The notes under the pieces: generated by a model
The model's input: the letters and a program-made list of their open reading frames with translations, nothing else
Databases searched by the model: none
Told to the model about the DNA's origin: nothing
Translations under genes and position numbers: made by a program
NCBI RefSeq assembly: GCF_000003815.2
Contig: NC_049986.1
Span: forward strand, 23,608,039 to 23,672,038
Origin: Branchiostoma floridae
Taxonomy: Eukaryota > Chordata > Leptocardii > Amphioxiformes > Branchiostomatidae
DNA length: 64,000 bases
Direction: 5' to 3'
Part shown: positions 48,529 to 60,700 of the stretch, one piece after another
Layout of the letters: each line of letters opens with the position of its first letter
Numbering within the stretch: position 1 is the stretch's first letter

Positions 48529-48762
48529 CCCACTTTCCACTAGACAGCGATCGCACTGCGCTCTCACTGCGTCCTAAACCAGACTGTGTAACCTTTGATT
48601 TCCTACTGGGTATATCACACAAAATGTAAAAGTGTGACCGAAAAAGACAAGAAAACACCAAAGGGTAAAATACGTTTTTTCCTGTACAATTCGTTGGGCG
48701 ATCTGTCAAATTTTAGGTTGCAGAGAGAGCGCGGTGAGAGCACCGTTCTAGTGGAAAGGGGG
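48529..48762. mobile_element. MITE, CCCCTTTCCACTAG family (second copy)
   Basis: The left end (CCCACTTTCCACTAG) and right end (CTAGTGGAAAGGGGG) pair, with GCGATCGCACTGCGCTCTCA-like subterminal sequence as in 6,706-6,930. A (TA)n tract follows. Confidence 0.75.
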
Positions 48763-48789
48763 TATATATATATATATATAACAGGGAAG

Positions 48790-49010
48790 GAACGGGGGAA
48801 CCCCCGAGCCAACACCGGCGGCGCCTTAATTGTGTAAACACACCTTTGTTGTTTTCTTTGTTTGGTATCCACGTCACTAGACCGTCACAGGTCACCCGTT
48901 ACCAGGCAGAGGTCAGCCGTTACTAGACAGAGGTCACTTGAGGGCGTTTTCAGGTGATACAAAGGTAGGGCTTTACACGTGAGGAAGTGGCACTGAAAAA
49001 CAACAGCCGA
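48790..49010. promoter_or_regulatory. Upstream block shared by receptors A and B
   Basis: GGGGGAACCCCCGAGCCAAC, GTGTAAACAC, TTTTCTTTGTTTG, CACGTCACTAGA, ACAGGTCACC and AACAACAGCCG recur in the same order at about 33,735-33,960. The block lies 0.7 kb upstream of the A box and 1.2 kb upstream of the B box. It could be duplicated regulatory DNA or simply duplication residue. Confidence 0.45.
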
Positions 49011-49019
49011 TATGGTCCA

Positions 49020-50980
49020 AGGTGATCTTTAGGTGTGTAGCCCTTATTTAATTAGCAAACGTTAATGTAATGTGCCTCTCTTAAAGACTTTTATTCCTAT
49101 TTCCTTACTAGACTGAGGTAAAAGAATAAGTGCCTAAGTTTGGTACCTTATTTAAAGAAAGAGTCACATCTCGACCACGTTACAGAACCCGTCAAACTCA
49201 TAGAAAAGAGCAAAGGTTCTTCCGTGTGTGCGTGGACCAAATATTACAGTACAGTCCTTTGGTGCTGTGACTTAAGACAGCATACTGAGAACAGATCGAG
49301 AAAAAGGCCACAACAACAAAAACAACACGAAATGGACGCAGAGGTATCTCGTCACAGTATATCTCAACTAGTTGTACCCAAATGAGCTAGAAAGGTTATA
49401 CAACCAAATTCAAATTAAACTGTGGTGGCTGAATTTTCGTGTCCTCTATTACAATTATTGTACCTGACACCTCCCCTCTTTCTCTTTATCAATGAATTAT
49501 TATATCAGCATGAAAGCTCATCTGTGTTGATGTAATACATATTGAAGATTATTGAAGAGTATCTGAATCATCACTCCTGAAGAAGGTCGACGGAAGTGCG
49601 ACTGAAAATTCGAGGTGAGAAAAGTTTGTGTTGTATGACAGTGGGAAATCTTTAATATGAATTATTATATCATTATTTCCCTAACTATCCTAATGAATGA
49701 TACAGAAGAGGAGGAGGTAGAGAGAGAAAGAGACAAATGGTGAGAGAGAGACAGCAAATGTTGCAGAATTGAGTATGTTTTAACATTAGTCATACCAAGT
49801 AGTTCACAGAAGCATTTCCTGCATATATAATAACCAGCAGAACTCCTCACGCACCTTTACAAAGTATCATGGAGTGTTCTTCTACGTGTGAACATACCGA
49901 GCGTAGATAACAGCTTCTTTTCTCTTTCCGTGGCGACGTGAGACTCCCTCACACAGTTTTACATTCGGGCAAGGGTTCAAATAGACCGATACTGACTGTC
50001 CTTTGCAACAAGTGGTTCGGTCGATGAGAGAGCGCTTATCATAGTGTCCGTCAAATATTTGCATTTTCATATTGGACCGGTGTGTAGATTTGTTCAAGCC
50101 CCCGGAGCTTGTCTGTGATCATTTAACTAGACGCCGCGACCTACCCGTGGGGAACACTGAGGAATATACCATGTATCCGGCAGTCCGCTGGGACAAATTT
50201 TGGGCTACACCCCTGACGGGCGCCTATGAAATACCCGAGAGCTTATTGTAAACTATGAGTCGCTGAAAAGCAATATCCTCCACACAGTGCCTGCAACTGG
50301 TGCTTGCTTGAGCAGAACAGAGGTCAGAACATTTTCTGCTGCTGTTGCAAGTGTTTCATTAAGTGCAAATTCCCTTCACAAGACCTCTGTCAATATTCAT
50401 TTTGGAAAACTGCCATGTAGTCAGCCTGAAGTGATCTAATAAATGTCAGTCATAGCGCTGATCACTTTTCACATCAAAAGTCTTCTTTCAATATTTATTT
50501 TGTACCACTTATAAAATGTGAGGTGCGGCCGTGCCAAAGTACCACTTTGTGTTATTTTCTCTTTCGGGGAGCTTTTTGTTTTATAGAATGGCTTTATTGA
50601 GAAGTTAACAAATGGCTGATGTCATACTTTACATCATATTAGAATCAACGTACAAGTGTGATAATAAGATCTGGAACCCCGTTTTTTAGTAATAGGGTCT
50701 ATCTAATAGCATGTACATCTCAAACAAGTGCCAGTCTAAGAGACCATACACAAATAAATAGTTATCTATTATAAGTTAGGCCGGTTGATATTCGCCTTCA
50801 CAAGTCTTCTGTCAACATTCATTTCGTAAACTACTGTCTGATCAGTCATTGGGTAAACAAACGTGTGTGGATTTAACCAGACCGAAGTACCCCGTTACAA
50901 ATATTGTTCAATTTTGTGCTTTCCCGATCTTGACAGAAGTAGCCTAGTAGTGTTGACGTGTTAAGAGCTCATGCAGTTGC
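49020..50980. other. Intergenic, no gene seen
   Basis: Between the head-to-head genes B and C. It has an AG-rich stretch at about 49,705-49,760 and otherwise unique-looking AT-rich DNA. Confidence 0.45.
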
Positions 50981-50985
50981 TAGTT

Positions 50986-51109
50986 AGCCTGGGTACCATA
51001 CGGGCAGTAGTTCGCCCCTATGTTCGCTTCTGCTACCCAGCAGAGCAGCGACTGTGTATAGTGTATAGTAAACGCCAGAGCAAACTACTTTCCGGATGGT
51101 ACCCAGGCT
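50986..51109. mobile_element. Hairpin MITE, AGCCTGGGTACCAT ends
   Basis: AGCCTGGGTACCAT at 50,986 is mirrored by ATGGTACCCAGGCT at 51,096-51,109. A relative with AGCCTGGTATCCAG lies at 63,513-63,611. Confidence 0.7.
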
Positions 51110-51319
51110 AGTTGCTAGTAGAGTAACAGAAGAGTTCTGTTTTTACGATGTACCATTATCTTTAACCCCGACGGCCTGGTCGAGATTCGAACCTATACAG
51201 AATTCATTCTGATTCAAAGTTTTCATCTAAAAGCTGGACTTTAAAACCGTTCATTCTCAGGCACTTTCCTTTCGATAAATCCCGTATCGGTTGGGGCACC
51301 TTGCCAACAGCACGACCTC

Positions 51320-51610
51320 AATCACCCCATACAGACCCTCCTATCTACACAAGCAGATGCTGTCATGAGAAACCCCTTACAGACTCTCTCCTGGAAAGCT
51401 TACTAATAGGTAAAACTTTAATACCACCCATAAGCATGTTAACATAGCATGTGGAGCAGGTTGGACTTCCCCATACAGACCCTCCTATTGACTCAGGCAG
51501 ATGCCGTCACAAGAAACCCCTTGCAGACTCTCACGTTGAAAGACTAGATAAAACTATGATACCCCCCATACACACCTACAGGCGCTCGTGTTAACATAGG
51601 GTCACATAGC
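51320..51610. repeat. Tandem duplication, unit about 145 bp
   Basis: CCCCATACAGACCCTCCTAT occurs at about 51,325 and again at about 51,470, each followed by CAGATGC(T/C)GTCA and GAAACCCCTT. Confidence 0.75.
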
Positions 51611-51744
51611 AGGTGGCGTATTGGATTACCGCATACAAAGCCCCATGTATAAACACCCTGTGACGTAAAGGGCACACCTGTAGGGATTCCCCCATGGTTC
51701 TCCCCGCCACTTCCTGGTGCTATTTTCGTCATGAAAGATTCTGC

Positions 51745-51880
51745 GTTACCATGGAGACGTCCGTGTTACTACAGTGACGTTCTTGTTGCCATGGGGACGT
51801 TCGTGTTACCATGGAGACGTCATTGTTTTCATGGATACGACTGTGTTACCATGGATGCGTCTGTGTTACCATGAAGGTTT
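51745..51880. repeat. Minisatellite, unit about 22-24 bp
   Basis: GTTACCATGGAGACGTC recurs about six times with changes in each copy. Confidence 0.75.
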
Positions 51881-51939
51881 TACCAAAATGGAGTCATGAA
51901 ACTTTGTGAGGTCATGTGACGTAACTTCAGGGTGTTTGC

Positions 51940-52130
51940 CCTGGTCGCAAGCCAGAGGTCCTGGGGTCGACTTCTGTTATGCTACCCATCTTGTGCTCTT
52001 GGGCAAAGCACTTAACTCACTCTGACCAGGAGTAAAATTGGCGATGGAGGCAAAAGGCGGTGGGAGGAAAGGGCTTACCAATACCGTATCCTAAACACAG
52101 TTCATAACAACCAACTGCCCCAACCGCCTT
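51940..52130 (+). mobile_element. SINE-like element
   Basis: CCAGAGGTCCTGGGGTCGAC resembles a degenerate tRNA B box. TTGTGCTCTTGGGCAAAGCA and GGCGGTGGGAGG match the SINE that carries the MITE at 1057. Confidence 0.5.
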
Positions 52131-53500
52131 AGAAAGACTACCTTTAACAACCTTTCATATGGTGCAGGATCCATGGAAGAAATGATCAAGTTTTAAAAGT
52201 TGAGAGTCACCTTGAAGAATCAAAATATTGGTAAATGCTCTTTATTCACAACTAAGGAGTGATTCTAAGCTACCTTGGGAAGAACGACATTTGCTGTACA
52301 GTTATAATCATACGATCCAGCTATGTAGCTCTAGTGTTATGAGCTTTGATATCTTTTGTCAGGAAAATATTAACCCAACTTGTAAAGCCGATTTTAACAT
52401 AAAAGGTAAAAGTAGATATGTAGACATTGCTAAGGGCGACATACGGTCGAATTTGCCTCGTCAGGGGGAAACGCATACGGCCCCCGGACAGGCTAGCGTT
52501 CAAAGCAAATAGGCTGTCGTTAATCAATAACCCTAGTACAAACCTGCAGAAACAGACTGAAGTGCCTCCAACCTGAATACTTTATTTCCTGCTGGCGATT
52601 AACGGTGAACAGGTAGGTCTGTGTGTCTGTGTTCGCAGATTTCTCTCGTCTCATGTTGTATTATCTACGCTGTTTAAAGCTCTGCAGCCAGGCATAATTA
52701 CTCTGTATGGGTAGCGCTATTGGGCAAAGCAATGTGCTTTCTTGGTATGAATGTAATCAACAAAAAATCCCACAGCAGGGATCGAGTGGAATCGGTGTTA
52801 AACTGCACAACAGCTTACTGTTCTTTATTCTTTTCATGCATGTGTGTTTTTATGTATTTATGTATGTATGTATGTATGTATATGTGTGTGTGTGTGTGTG
52901 ATTGTGTGACTATGTGTGTGTGTGTGGGGGGGGGGGGGCGTGTGATTGTATGTGAGTGTATGTGTGTGTGTGTTCGTGTGTGTGTGTTTGTGTATGTGTG
53001 TGTGTGTGTGTGTTTGTGTGTAGGAGTGCGTAAGAGAGTTTTTGTTTCTGAATGTGTGTGACTGTGTATATGCAACCCTGTTTATATATATATGTATGTG
53101 TGTGTGTGTTTGCATGCCTGTATATTTGTTGTTGTGCTAGTGTATGAGTCTGGAGAGATTGCTCGTCTGTGTTTCCCAGACGGCTAATCGGCTATATGTC
53201 CATAGTCTCGCAGAAGTAGACTGTACCTTATCTAAGAGCACTTGTAAGAATCAAACTACGCAGATGATCCTCCATAGTGTACTTCCCTATAGTTTCCTTT
53301 TAATACATATTAACAAAAAGAGTATTGGCTCAGGTAAGGTCTGTAGATTGCAGCGCACGGTTTGCCTTTGTCTGCAGACCGCTTCAAACAAACATTGTAA
53401 TATCACCTCACGGCTTGTGTACATACGGGGATTCCCCTAGCGTGTACTATAGAGGTTCCGAATAAACCAACAGCTTACAATCTTACTTTATCTACCCAAT
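52130..53500. other. Intergenic with a long (TG)n region
   Basis: GT-rich microsatellite DNA covers about 52,855-53,110, including a G run at 52,926-52,938. The His/Thr and Val/Cys ORFs here are artefacts of it. Nothing else was recognised. Confidence 0.7.
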
Positions 53501-53509
53501 AGGTATCAT

Positions 53510-53800
53510 TTGGCGCAACACACCAGGTTTTGTATCTGTGTCTACATAGCGTGTATAGCAGCCTAGGCCCTTCAGCTTCTGTATCTATAAAGCCGGTATA
53601 ACCGCCCTTCGACGTAACACATCAACTTTTGTATCTGTATAGCTGGTATAACCGCCTTTCGGCGTAACACATCAATTTTGGTATCTGTATAACCACCCTT
53701 CAGCGTAACACATCAGCTTTTGTATCTGTATCCTTATAAGGCGGGTATATAACCGACCTTCAACGTAACACGCTTCTACATCTGTTCTTGTATGACCGGT
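53510..53800. repeat. Tandem repeat upstream of receptor C
   Basis: Units of roughly 50-60 bp built from GGTATAACCGCC, CTTCGGCGTAACACATCA and CTTTTGTATCTGTAT, about five copies. The array ends some 115 bp before the exon that carries C's start codon. Confidence 0.65.
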
Positions 53801-53975
53801 ATAGATATCCTTTGGCATAACACACCAGAGTCGTATACACTCAAGATCAACCGTAGCTGGTTTATACCATACTGAACGATCCGTCACGCATAACCGTTGT
53901 ATATCTATCTCCAGGTGCAGATATCTAGTGAAGACACCCATCCTGCTCTGGGTACGTCTCTTAACTGTTCTCGAC

Positions 53976-56900
53976 ATGACCATGAACCTTGCCGTCCCTG
54001 TCGCCATTCTTCTCCAGCTCTGTACTGGTGAGTACGAGTCAACAGATGATAGCATCAAAGAACCCACCGCACTTGTCAATAAAAGCAGTGATCCTCTCTT
54101 TGTGAGAGGGTGAAAACCCTAGCAGTCCTATAGCCGCGCATTGGGAACGTACTCTCGTATCGAGGTCATTAGGCACCCATTACAGGTTTACATAACAGAC
54201 CCTTGTGATTTAAACCCGCCAATTTAAGGGTGCTTGAAATTCAGCCCCTGGCTGTATTAAAGCAAAAGACAGGGTAGTCGGACTTCCCAGGTAGCGAGCA
54301 TCTGCCAAGCTAATACCGAATATATGGGTAAATCGTCAGATTGTAACGTTGAATGAATATACCTCTTAGGCTAAGGATATATCCTCCTTTAAGCAGAGAA
54401 TGTTTTCACCTCTAGACAGAGGATATATCCTCCTTTAGGTAGCGGATATTTCCTCCTTCAAACTGATCTTCCTTCAGTTAGATGATGCCAGACTGAGGAT
54501 ATAATCTCCTTTATTTCATCCATCAGAGTAAGGATATACCAGCCCTACCAGGCTGAGTATATATTCTCTCGTGCCTTAGACGGAGTATTTATCCTCAGAT
54601 TTGCTGAATAATTCCAGCTGGACTTGAAGGTAGCACTTACGAGGGGCATTCAATAAGTAATCCACCTGACCCACTTCCAGTTGTCTGATCTAAATAAAAT
54701 TTTGCATGTGTAATGAGTCATATCTCTATGGGTTATGTTGCAAAAAACAGCTCTGACCTAATTGCGGTTACTGATTTACTGGTGTTTGAACTGAGTCAGG
54801 TGTGAAATGGACCAGGTGTGAAATGGAGCAAGTTGAGTGTCGCGGAGTGATCCGGTTTTTGTATTTGAAAGGACGCACACCAAAGGAGACTTTTGATGAA
54901 ATGAAAAAAACTTATGGTGATCATGCCCCATCATATGGCCTTGTAAAACGCTGGCATCCTGAATTCAAACAAGGCCGGAAGTCTGTGGAAACAGCTCCCA
55001 GACCTGGTCGTCCCTCTTCTGCCATTAATGAGGCATCTGTCGGAGGACCAACCTGGGATGTCCTACAAGAACGGTGTCCAGAGCTACATCAAATGATGGG
55101 AGAAATGCAAAACTCTGGGTGGTTCCTATGAAGAGAAAGACTAATAACTGTGCCAAGTTTCATTAATCTCCTGCTATGGGAAATGGGTCAGGTGGATTAC
55201 TTATTGAATGCCCCTCGTAGTTGTTATCATTTGAATGCAAGTTTCTAGAAAATGCCAATAGCAGGTCAATGCCAATAGCTTGACTTAAAGTTGAAAATGG
55301 AATGAAATGGCTTTTCAACTCTTACCTTTGTGCATTTTGAAATTGACGCGTATCCGTATCAACTTCTATTAAGTTTTTTCGTCTCCTACAGTATATTTCA
55401 TAGTCAGTGGTACGAAGTCATATGCATCATATACACATTACGTTATGCCCTTAGCTTATTCAGCTGGATGTACAGATCATCTGACCGGAAAACGTGGCCA
55501 AATATGGAGTGTAACGGATGTGACGTCAGACCAATGCGAGTGGGCCATAGGTGTTGATCCAGACAGGATAATACTGGTAAATATGTGACTCTTACTTTTT
55601 TTGTGTTTTTTTTATTTTTATTTTAATGACGATGGCGTTCTGGCTGTCTGATTTTTTTCCTTTCTTTACCATGATCTTTCTAAGGCTGCAAAGCTAACGA
55701 AGCAGATTTATATCTATAAACGATATAACATGCTTTCAGTTAGTACAAATGATATAATCTCCAAGCAGATCCTACGGCAGCATAAGATAGTATCAAAAGC
55801 TGGCAGAGGAGTGAAGCGAGGAGTGTGTTTTGCTACCGGGCAAATGAACACCTCTTGTCTGACTACACTCCTTGGCCAGTTTGGTACCTATAATAATGTA
55901 GGATCTGCTTGGAGATCACAAATGATATACACATAACGTATCTATATCAGATCAATTTCGACACCTCCGGATTCCGGCGAGGCTCAGACAACTGTACCTC
56001 CGACCTTCTCACGTTTCATGACGGAGACTCTTCAGGCAGCAGGGTCACGGACACGTTCTGCGGAGACCAGAACTGTAAGCATGACAGTCTTACAGTCTTT
56101 TTAAAAAATTCCATATACATCAAAAGCTGCCGAACCGATAGCATGAAAGTCCCATTTGTGTTGGTAAAGGTCATCATGAACAAAATCTAACAGAAAAAAT
56201 CGAACGCGAATTACACAACCAACAGAGTAAAGTGAAGGTTTCGGGGTAAGCCTCTTTTCATAACAGTGTTCATTTGCAGATTTTAGTCTTGTTCATACCG
56301 CCTGGCAGTTCTTTTGCAGATGTTTCTTGACCAAATATGCTAAATGCTTTTGACATATTACCCACGGTGCAACACACTGCACATGCGCACTTCAAACCAT
56401 AAACTACCTTTTAACCCATAAGCGCCACTTTCATTCTGTCCCAGCTGATGAGCTAGGCCGTCTGCACCTGTCCACCGCCAGTACGGGGAATCAGATGCAC
56501 GTTGTGTACACCCGCGGTCATCTGGCAAACAATAGAACGGACTTCCATATCACCTTTACCACAAGAGACAACAGTGAGTATACCGCCCCTCAATGCCTCG
56601 AAGAGACAAATTTTAACTACAATTGACATCACTGTAGATATAGGACAGTACATAACCATGGTCAAATGTTATCTATCTATTGTATTCACATACATTTTGT
56701 GACTATCAACTTTGCTTATATATAGTCAAACCTTAGAATCCCTACGTAATACCGCACAAGTTTATAATCTCACCCCATAGTACATAGTCTCTTCTAGAGT
56801 CTGTTAGTTTCCTAGTATAGATTTCAAACTATACAAAAAGTGCGTTCTTGTATCATATACTGTTGTGGCTAATGATATTTCTCTGTAGCGCAAAAGGTCA

Positions 56901-57579
56901 CTTTAATTAGTTTTTACTTAGATAATATGCCTTCCTGCAGAATGGGATAGAATCACAGACTTCAATGAAGAGTCTTTCGTCAAACAGACGGCACCAGTTT
57001 TTAACCACAGCACAGCGAAGGTAAATATAGAATCTGCTTTGTATGCATTATCACCTTCTAAACTGTTTATAATCGTGTATGTATATGTTCATGATGAGCC
57101 AATTTTGCTTCTGAGTCTAGGGTGGTGCTTAAAACCGATCGGTTCCTGTTAAACGCTCAAATAACAATTACTGATGAAGTCATGATTTACTTTTCTGCAC
57201 TTTTTAGGGTTTCGTGCTGAGTGAGACTAGCATCAGGAATGGCGGAGTAGTTGTAGGTCCCTTAGACTGGGACTACGGCTACAAAACCTACAGCAGAACT
57301 GGTGGTAAGGAAATTATACACTTTTACTTGTCTGAACTTGAAAGTTCATTTGTACTTGTAGAAGTCTTTCTTGAACTGGTTGAACTGTAAAATCCAACAC
57401 AAAATTTGGACTACTTTTTTGACAAACAGCACCAGTCTTTGTCAAGGAATGAACAATTCACTGCTGCCATGACGTCACGTTAGGCAGATTGAACTCGTGA
57501 CTTCGTGAGCAGTGGATCATAGATTGCAGGAAGTCTATGGCGCCCACCGTCTCTGTTCAGGGATGGTTGTAAAGCGCAC

Positions 57580-57620
<41 letters not shown>

Positions 57621-57660
57621 AAGGGACTGTGTGCGTGTGTGCGTGTCTCAGTGTATGTAT

Positions 57661-57715
<55 letters not shown>

Positions 57716-60700
57716 GCGTGTGCGTGTGTATTTAGTATATTGTACCGGAAGTGCCTGGGAAACCAGTGCGGGGAAGGGGGTGAAGTCTGCTGTCTCTGAT
57801 TGTTTTGTTGCCTCGCAGACATCCTGGAGCTGTACGTCACCATCCCAGACTGGGTTATCACCGACTCTGACCTGAATGCACACATCCCCAGGTGTTACTA
57901 CACCTCCGACACGTCTACTGTGCTTTACGGTACAGTGCAGTTCATCGTGCCGGGAGACAGGTCAGCTTCTTATTTTAGTTCTAGATAATATAAGCTCTCT
58001 TTATTACTCGAATTCTCTATCGTCATACACTATGATATGATACATATGATATTTAAATGTGTGTACCTTTTCAGCCAATGGAAGCCGGAGGAATGGCCAT
58101 GGATCCCGTTTAAAAGTTATGAAGAGCTGGAATTTAATAGAACTGACGGAGTTATAAAATACACATTTGATGATGTAAAGGTAAGGGAACTATATGTTCT
58201 TTATCGTAGAAACTTTGTAAACTTTACTCAGCCCATAGAATTCAAAGCATGTTCAGATATTTTGTTCTACAGACTCCGGACATAAACGTAGGTTTAATAC
58301 CGATAATCATGACATAAAGGTGGCTGTTCTATTGATACCTTTTCGTGAAGCTGAAGTTAGATATTGCATTCTAACTTGCACTAGTAATAGTACCAAACTA
58401 TAGCGGAAACTTACCATCGTATATTTTGTTGGCAAAAATACGTCTTTGATTTGAAAAAAATGGTTCGATGAAAAAAAATGGCAGCATATAAAAGTAAGTT
58501 TTAACTTGAACAAAACAGGTTACACCAACTCTATATGACAGTTCACACTGGCAAACCTAAGTGCTGAAGACCTTTTGCATTTTGTTAACAGGTTGGAGAG
58601 CACAATGCTGACCAGAACACCGTGGCATGCGAGACACCTTTGGGAACCCTGGTGACAAAACTCACAGTAACAGGTTAGAAAAGTTCTATCGAAGAATTGT
58701 CGAGCTTCCTTGTATGTAGTCTCTGCAAGACTTCTTAGTGGTAAACTATGGAGAAAAAACATGGTGAACATTTTCTCAGATCATTAGACCATGGATGATT
58801 GCTTGAGATACTGAAAACTAGATACTGCATTGAATGATAAGATATCAAAATGGTTGTTCTCCAGCCTGTTCAATCGGGCGGTTCGGGCGGTTCTGTGCGG
58901 AGCGCTGCCAGTGTTATAACGGAGCCTCATGCCACAGCTTCAACGGGGCGTGCAGGTGCGCCCCTGGCTGGAAGGAAAGGAACTGCACCACAGGTGAGTG
59001 CTGCATGGAAGGCTGGGAAAATGACAATATCATGCACATAATATTTCCCTTTAGTTAATTCTATATTAACATACGAAGTGACGTTGTGGATATGTTGTAG
59101 CTAACATTAATTTTTCTCATTTCTAAGTACACCCGGAAGTGCGCATCAGCCCTTCAACCAGCGAGCTGGCCGACTTGCGGTACGGACAGGAACTGCAGCT
59201 CACTTGCACGGCCTACAACTTTGACGTCATCAACATCACGTGGTCCTACGAGGGTGACGTTTCTGACGTCATACTGAATGTAACAAGCTCCAAAAAGTAA
59301 GTCTTCTATCGGGAGATTTTCTGCATATCCCTACCTTTTTACAATATGGAACTTAACACTTTGACTATTTTAGTCTAAAGGCTATCATGATGATTTAATA
59401 TGGACTTACAAAAGGCGTAAGTCTACTTCATCGATGAATGCCGCTTTTTGCCCATTACTAAAGTCACATGTCCGAAAGATCTCCTGACATAAATTATTGT
59501 GGAAATATGTTGGGTATTGTTTCTTTTTTAGTGACTGTTGAATGAAACATTGTACTTTGAACATTAATTTTTTTGTTACATATGTATCTGTTTTCCGTAC
59601 ATGTACTTTATTTGCACAGTGTCATGAATCAATCTGCAGTAGAATGACTGTAGGGTAGTAGAAATGTTTTTTAAAAAATAAAGAAATACTTTTACATCGC
59701 GATCACTGAACGGCTTAACCGGCCACGTACCTTGCTCCTTGTGAATGTAAAGATCTCACATCTTTTCTTTCCTCCGTTTGCAGCTCTTCTTTTCTATACA
59801 TCAAATCGTTATTGCCTGAGCACGAGGGTTACTTGACCTGTGCTGGCCATACCGACAATGGAACCCTGTACAGCGACACGGTGGAGATACTAATAGGTAT
59901 ATCTTTTTGATAGCGATAACTGTATCTGTGTTAAGCGTACCGTTACGTTTCTGCTATGACTGGCTAATAATGACAAGACGTAATACGAGGAACAATGCGA
60001 TCAGAAACTGGTACCAGTAACCGGTCTTAACATTAGTAACGTAGACACAATTCACTCACTCACTCACTCACTCATTCACTCACTCACACGCTCGCTCGCT
60101 CACTCACGCTCGCTCGCTCGCTCGCTCACTCACTCACTCTCACTCACACGCTCGCTCACTCACTCACTCATTCACTCACTCACTCACCCACTCACTCATT
60201 TACTCATTCACCCAATCACTCACTCACGCACTCTCTCGCGCGCTCACTCACTAACTCACTCACTTATTCACTCACTCATTTATTCACCCACTCATTTATA
60301 CACTTATTGATAGACTGTGTTGAATTGTTCCAGTTTGCGAGGACTGCGCCTGTCAGAGTGAGGGATGTCCGGGTAAGTAACTTTTACGAATTTCCTTTAG
60401 CATTCCAGTTTCAGAAAGGTCTTCATATTATATAGTAGTGATGGCTAGGATCGGAATCTACGATCTCAACTTTACACTGGTGAAACAGTCGACAATGGTC
60501 TAAACATCTCACCCTGAGGACAAGACTTTAATTTATGGGAGCTCGCAATTTGAGTCAACATCAAATGATCCTATTTTCACCTAAAATAGCCTTCCTGAAT
60601 GAAACAAGTTGCCAGAAGTGTTTAACTTACGTTTTTCAGGACCGGACTCCCTCCTCCTGGCCATGAGCCTGTCAGCAGCCGGGTTGATTCTCCTCCTGCT

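Larger units (their letters stand above)
53976..60372 (+). other. Ectodomain exons of receptor C
   Basis: Signal peptide residues 1-17. CUB about 18-139 (CTDHLTGKRGQI, CEWAI, DNCTSDLLTFHDGD, FCGDQN, STASTGNQMHVVY). Unrecognised module to about residue 308 (EEWPWIPF; cysteines in RCYYTSD and ACETPLG). EGF about 309-351, almost identical to A and B. Ig about 352-445 (QLTCTAYN, ITWSYEG, YLTCAG). The region matching the second EGF is only VCEDCACQSEGCP: its ends align with A and B but the middle of the domain is absent. Confidence 0.73.

Noticed and set aside
52815-53115. His/Thr-rich and Val/Cys-rich ORFs
   Set aside because: They only translate a (TG)n microsatellite.
53928-53975. Upstream in-frame ATG as start of receptor C
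   Set aside because: It would place a polar stretch before the signal peptide; the ATG at 53,976 starts directly at it, as in A and B.
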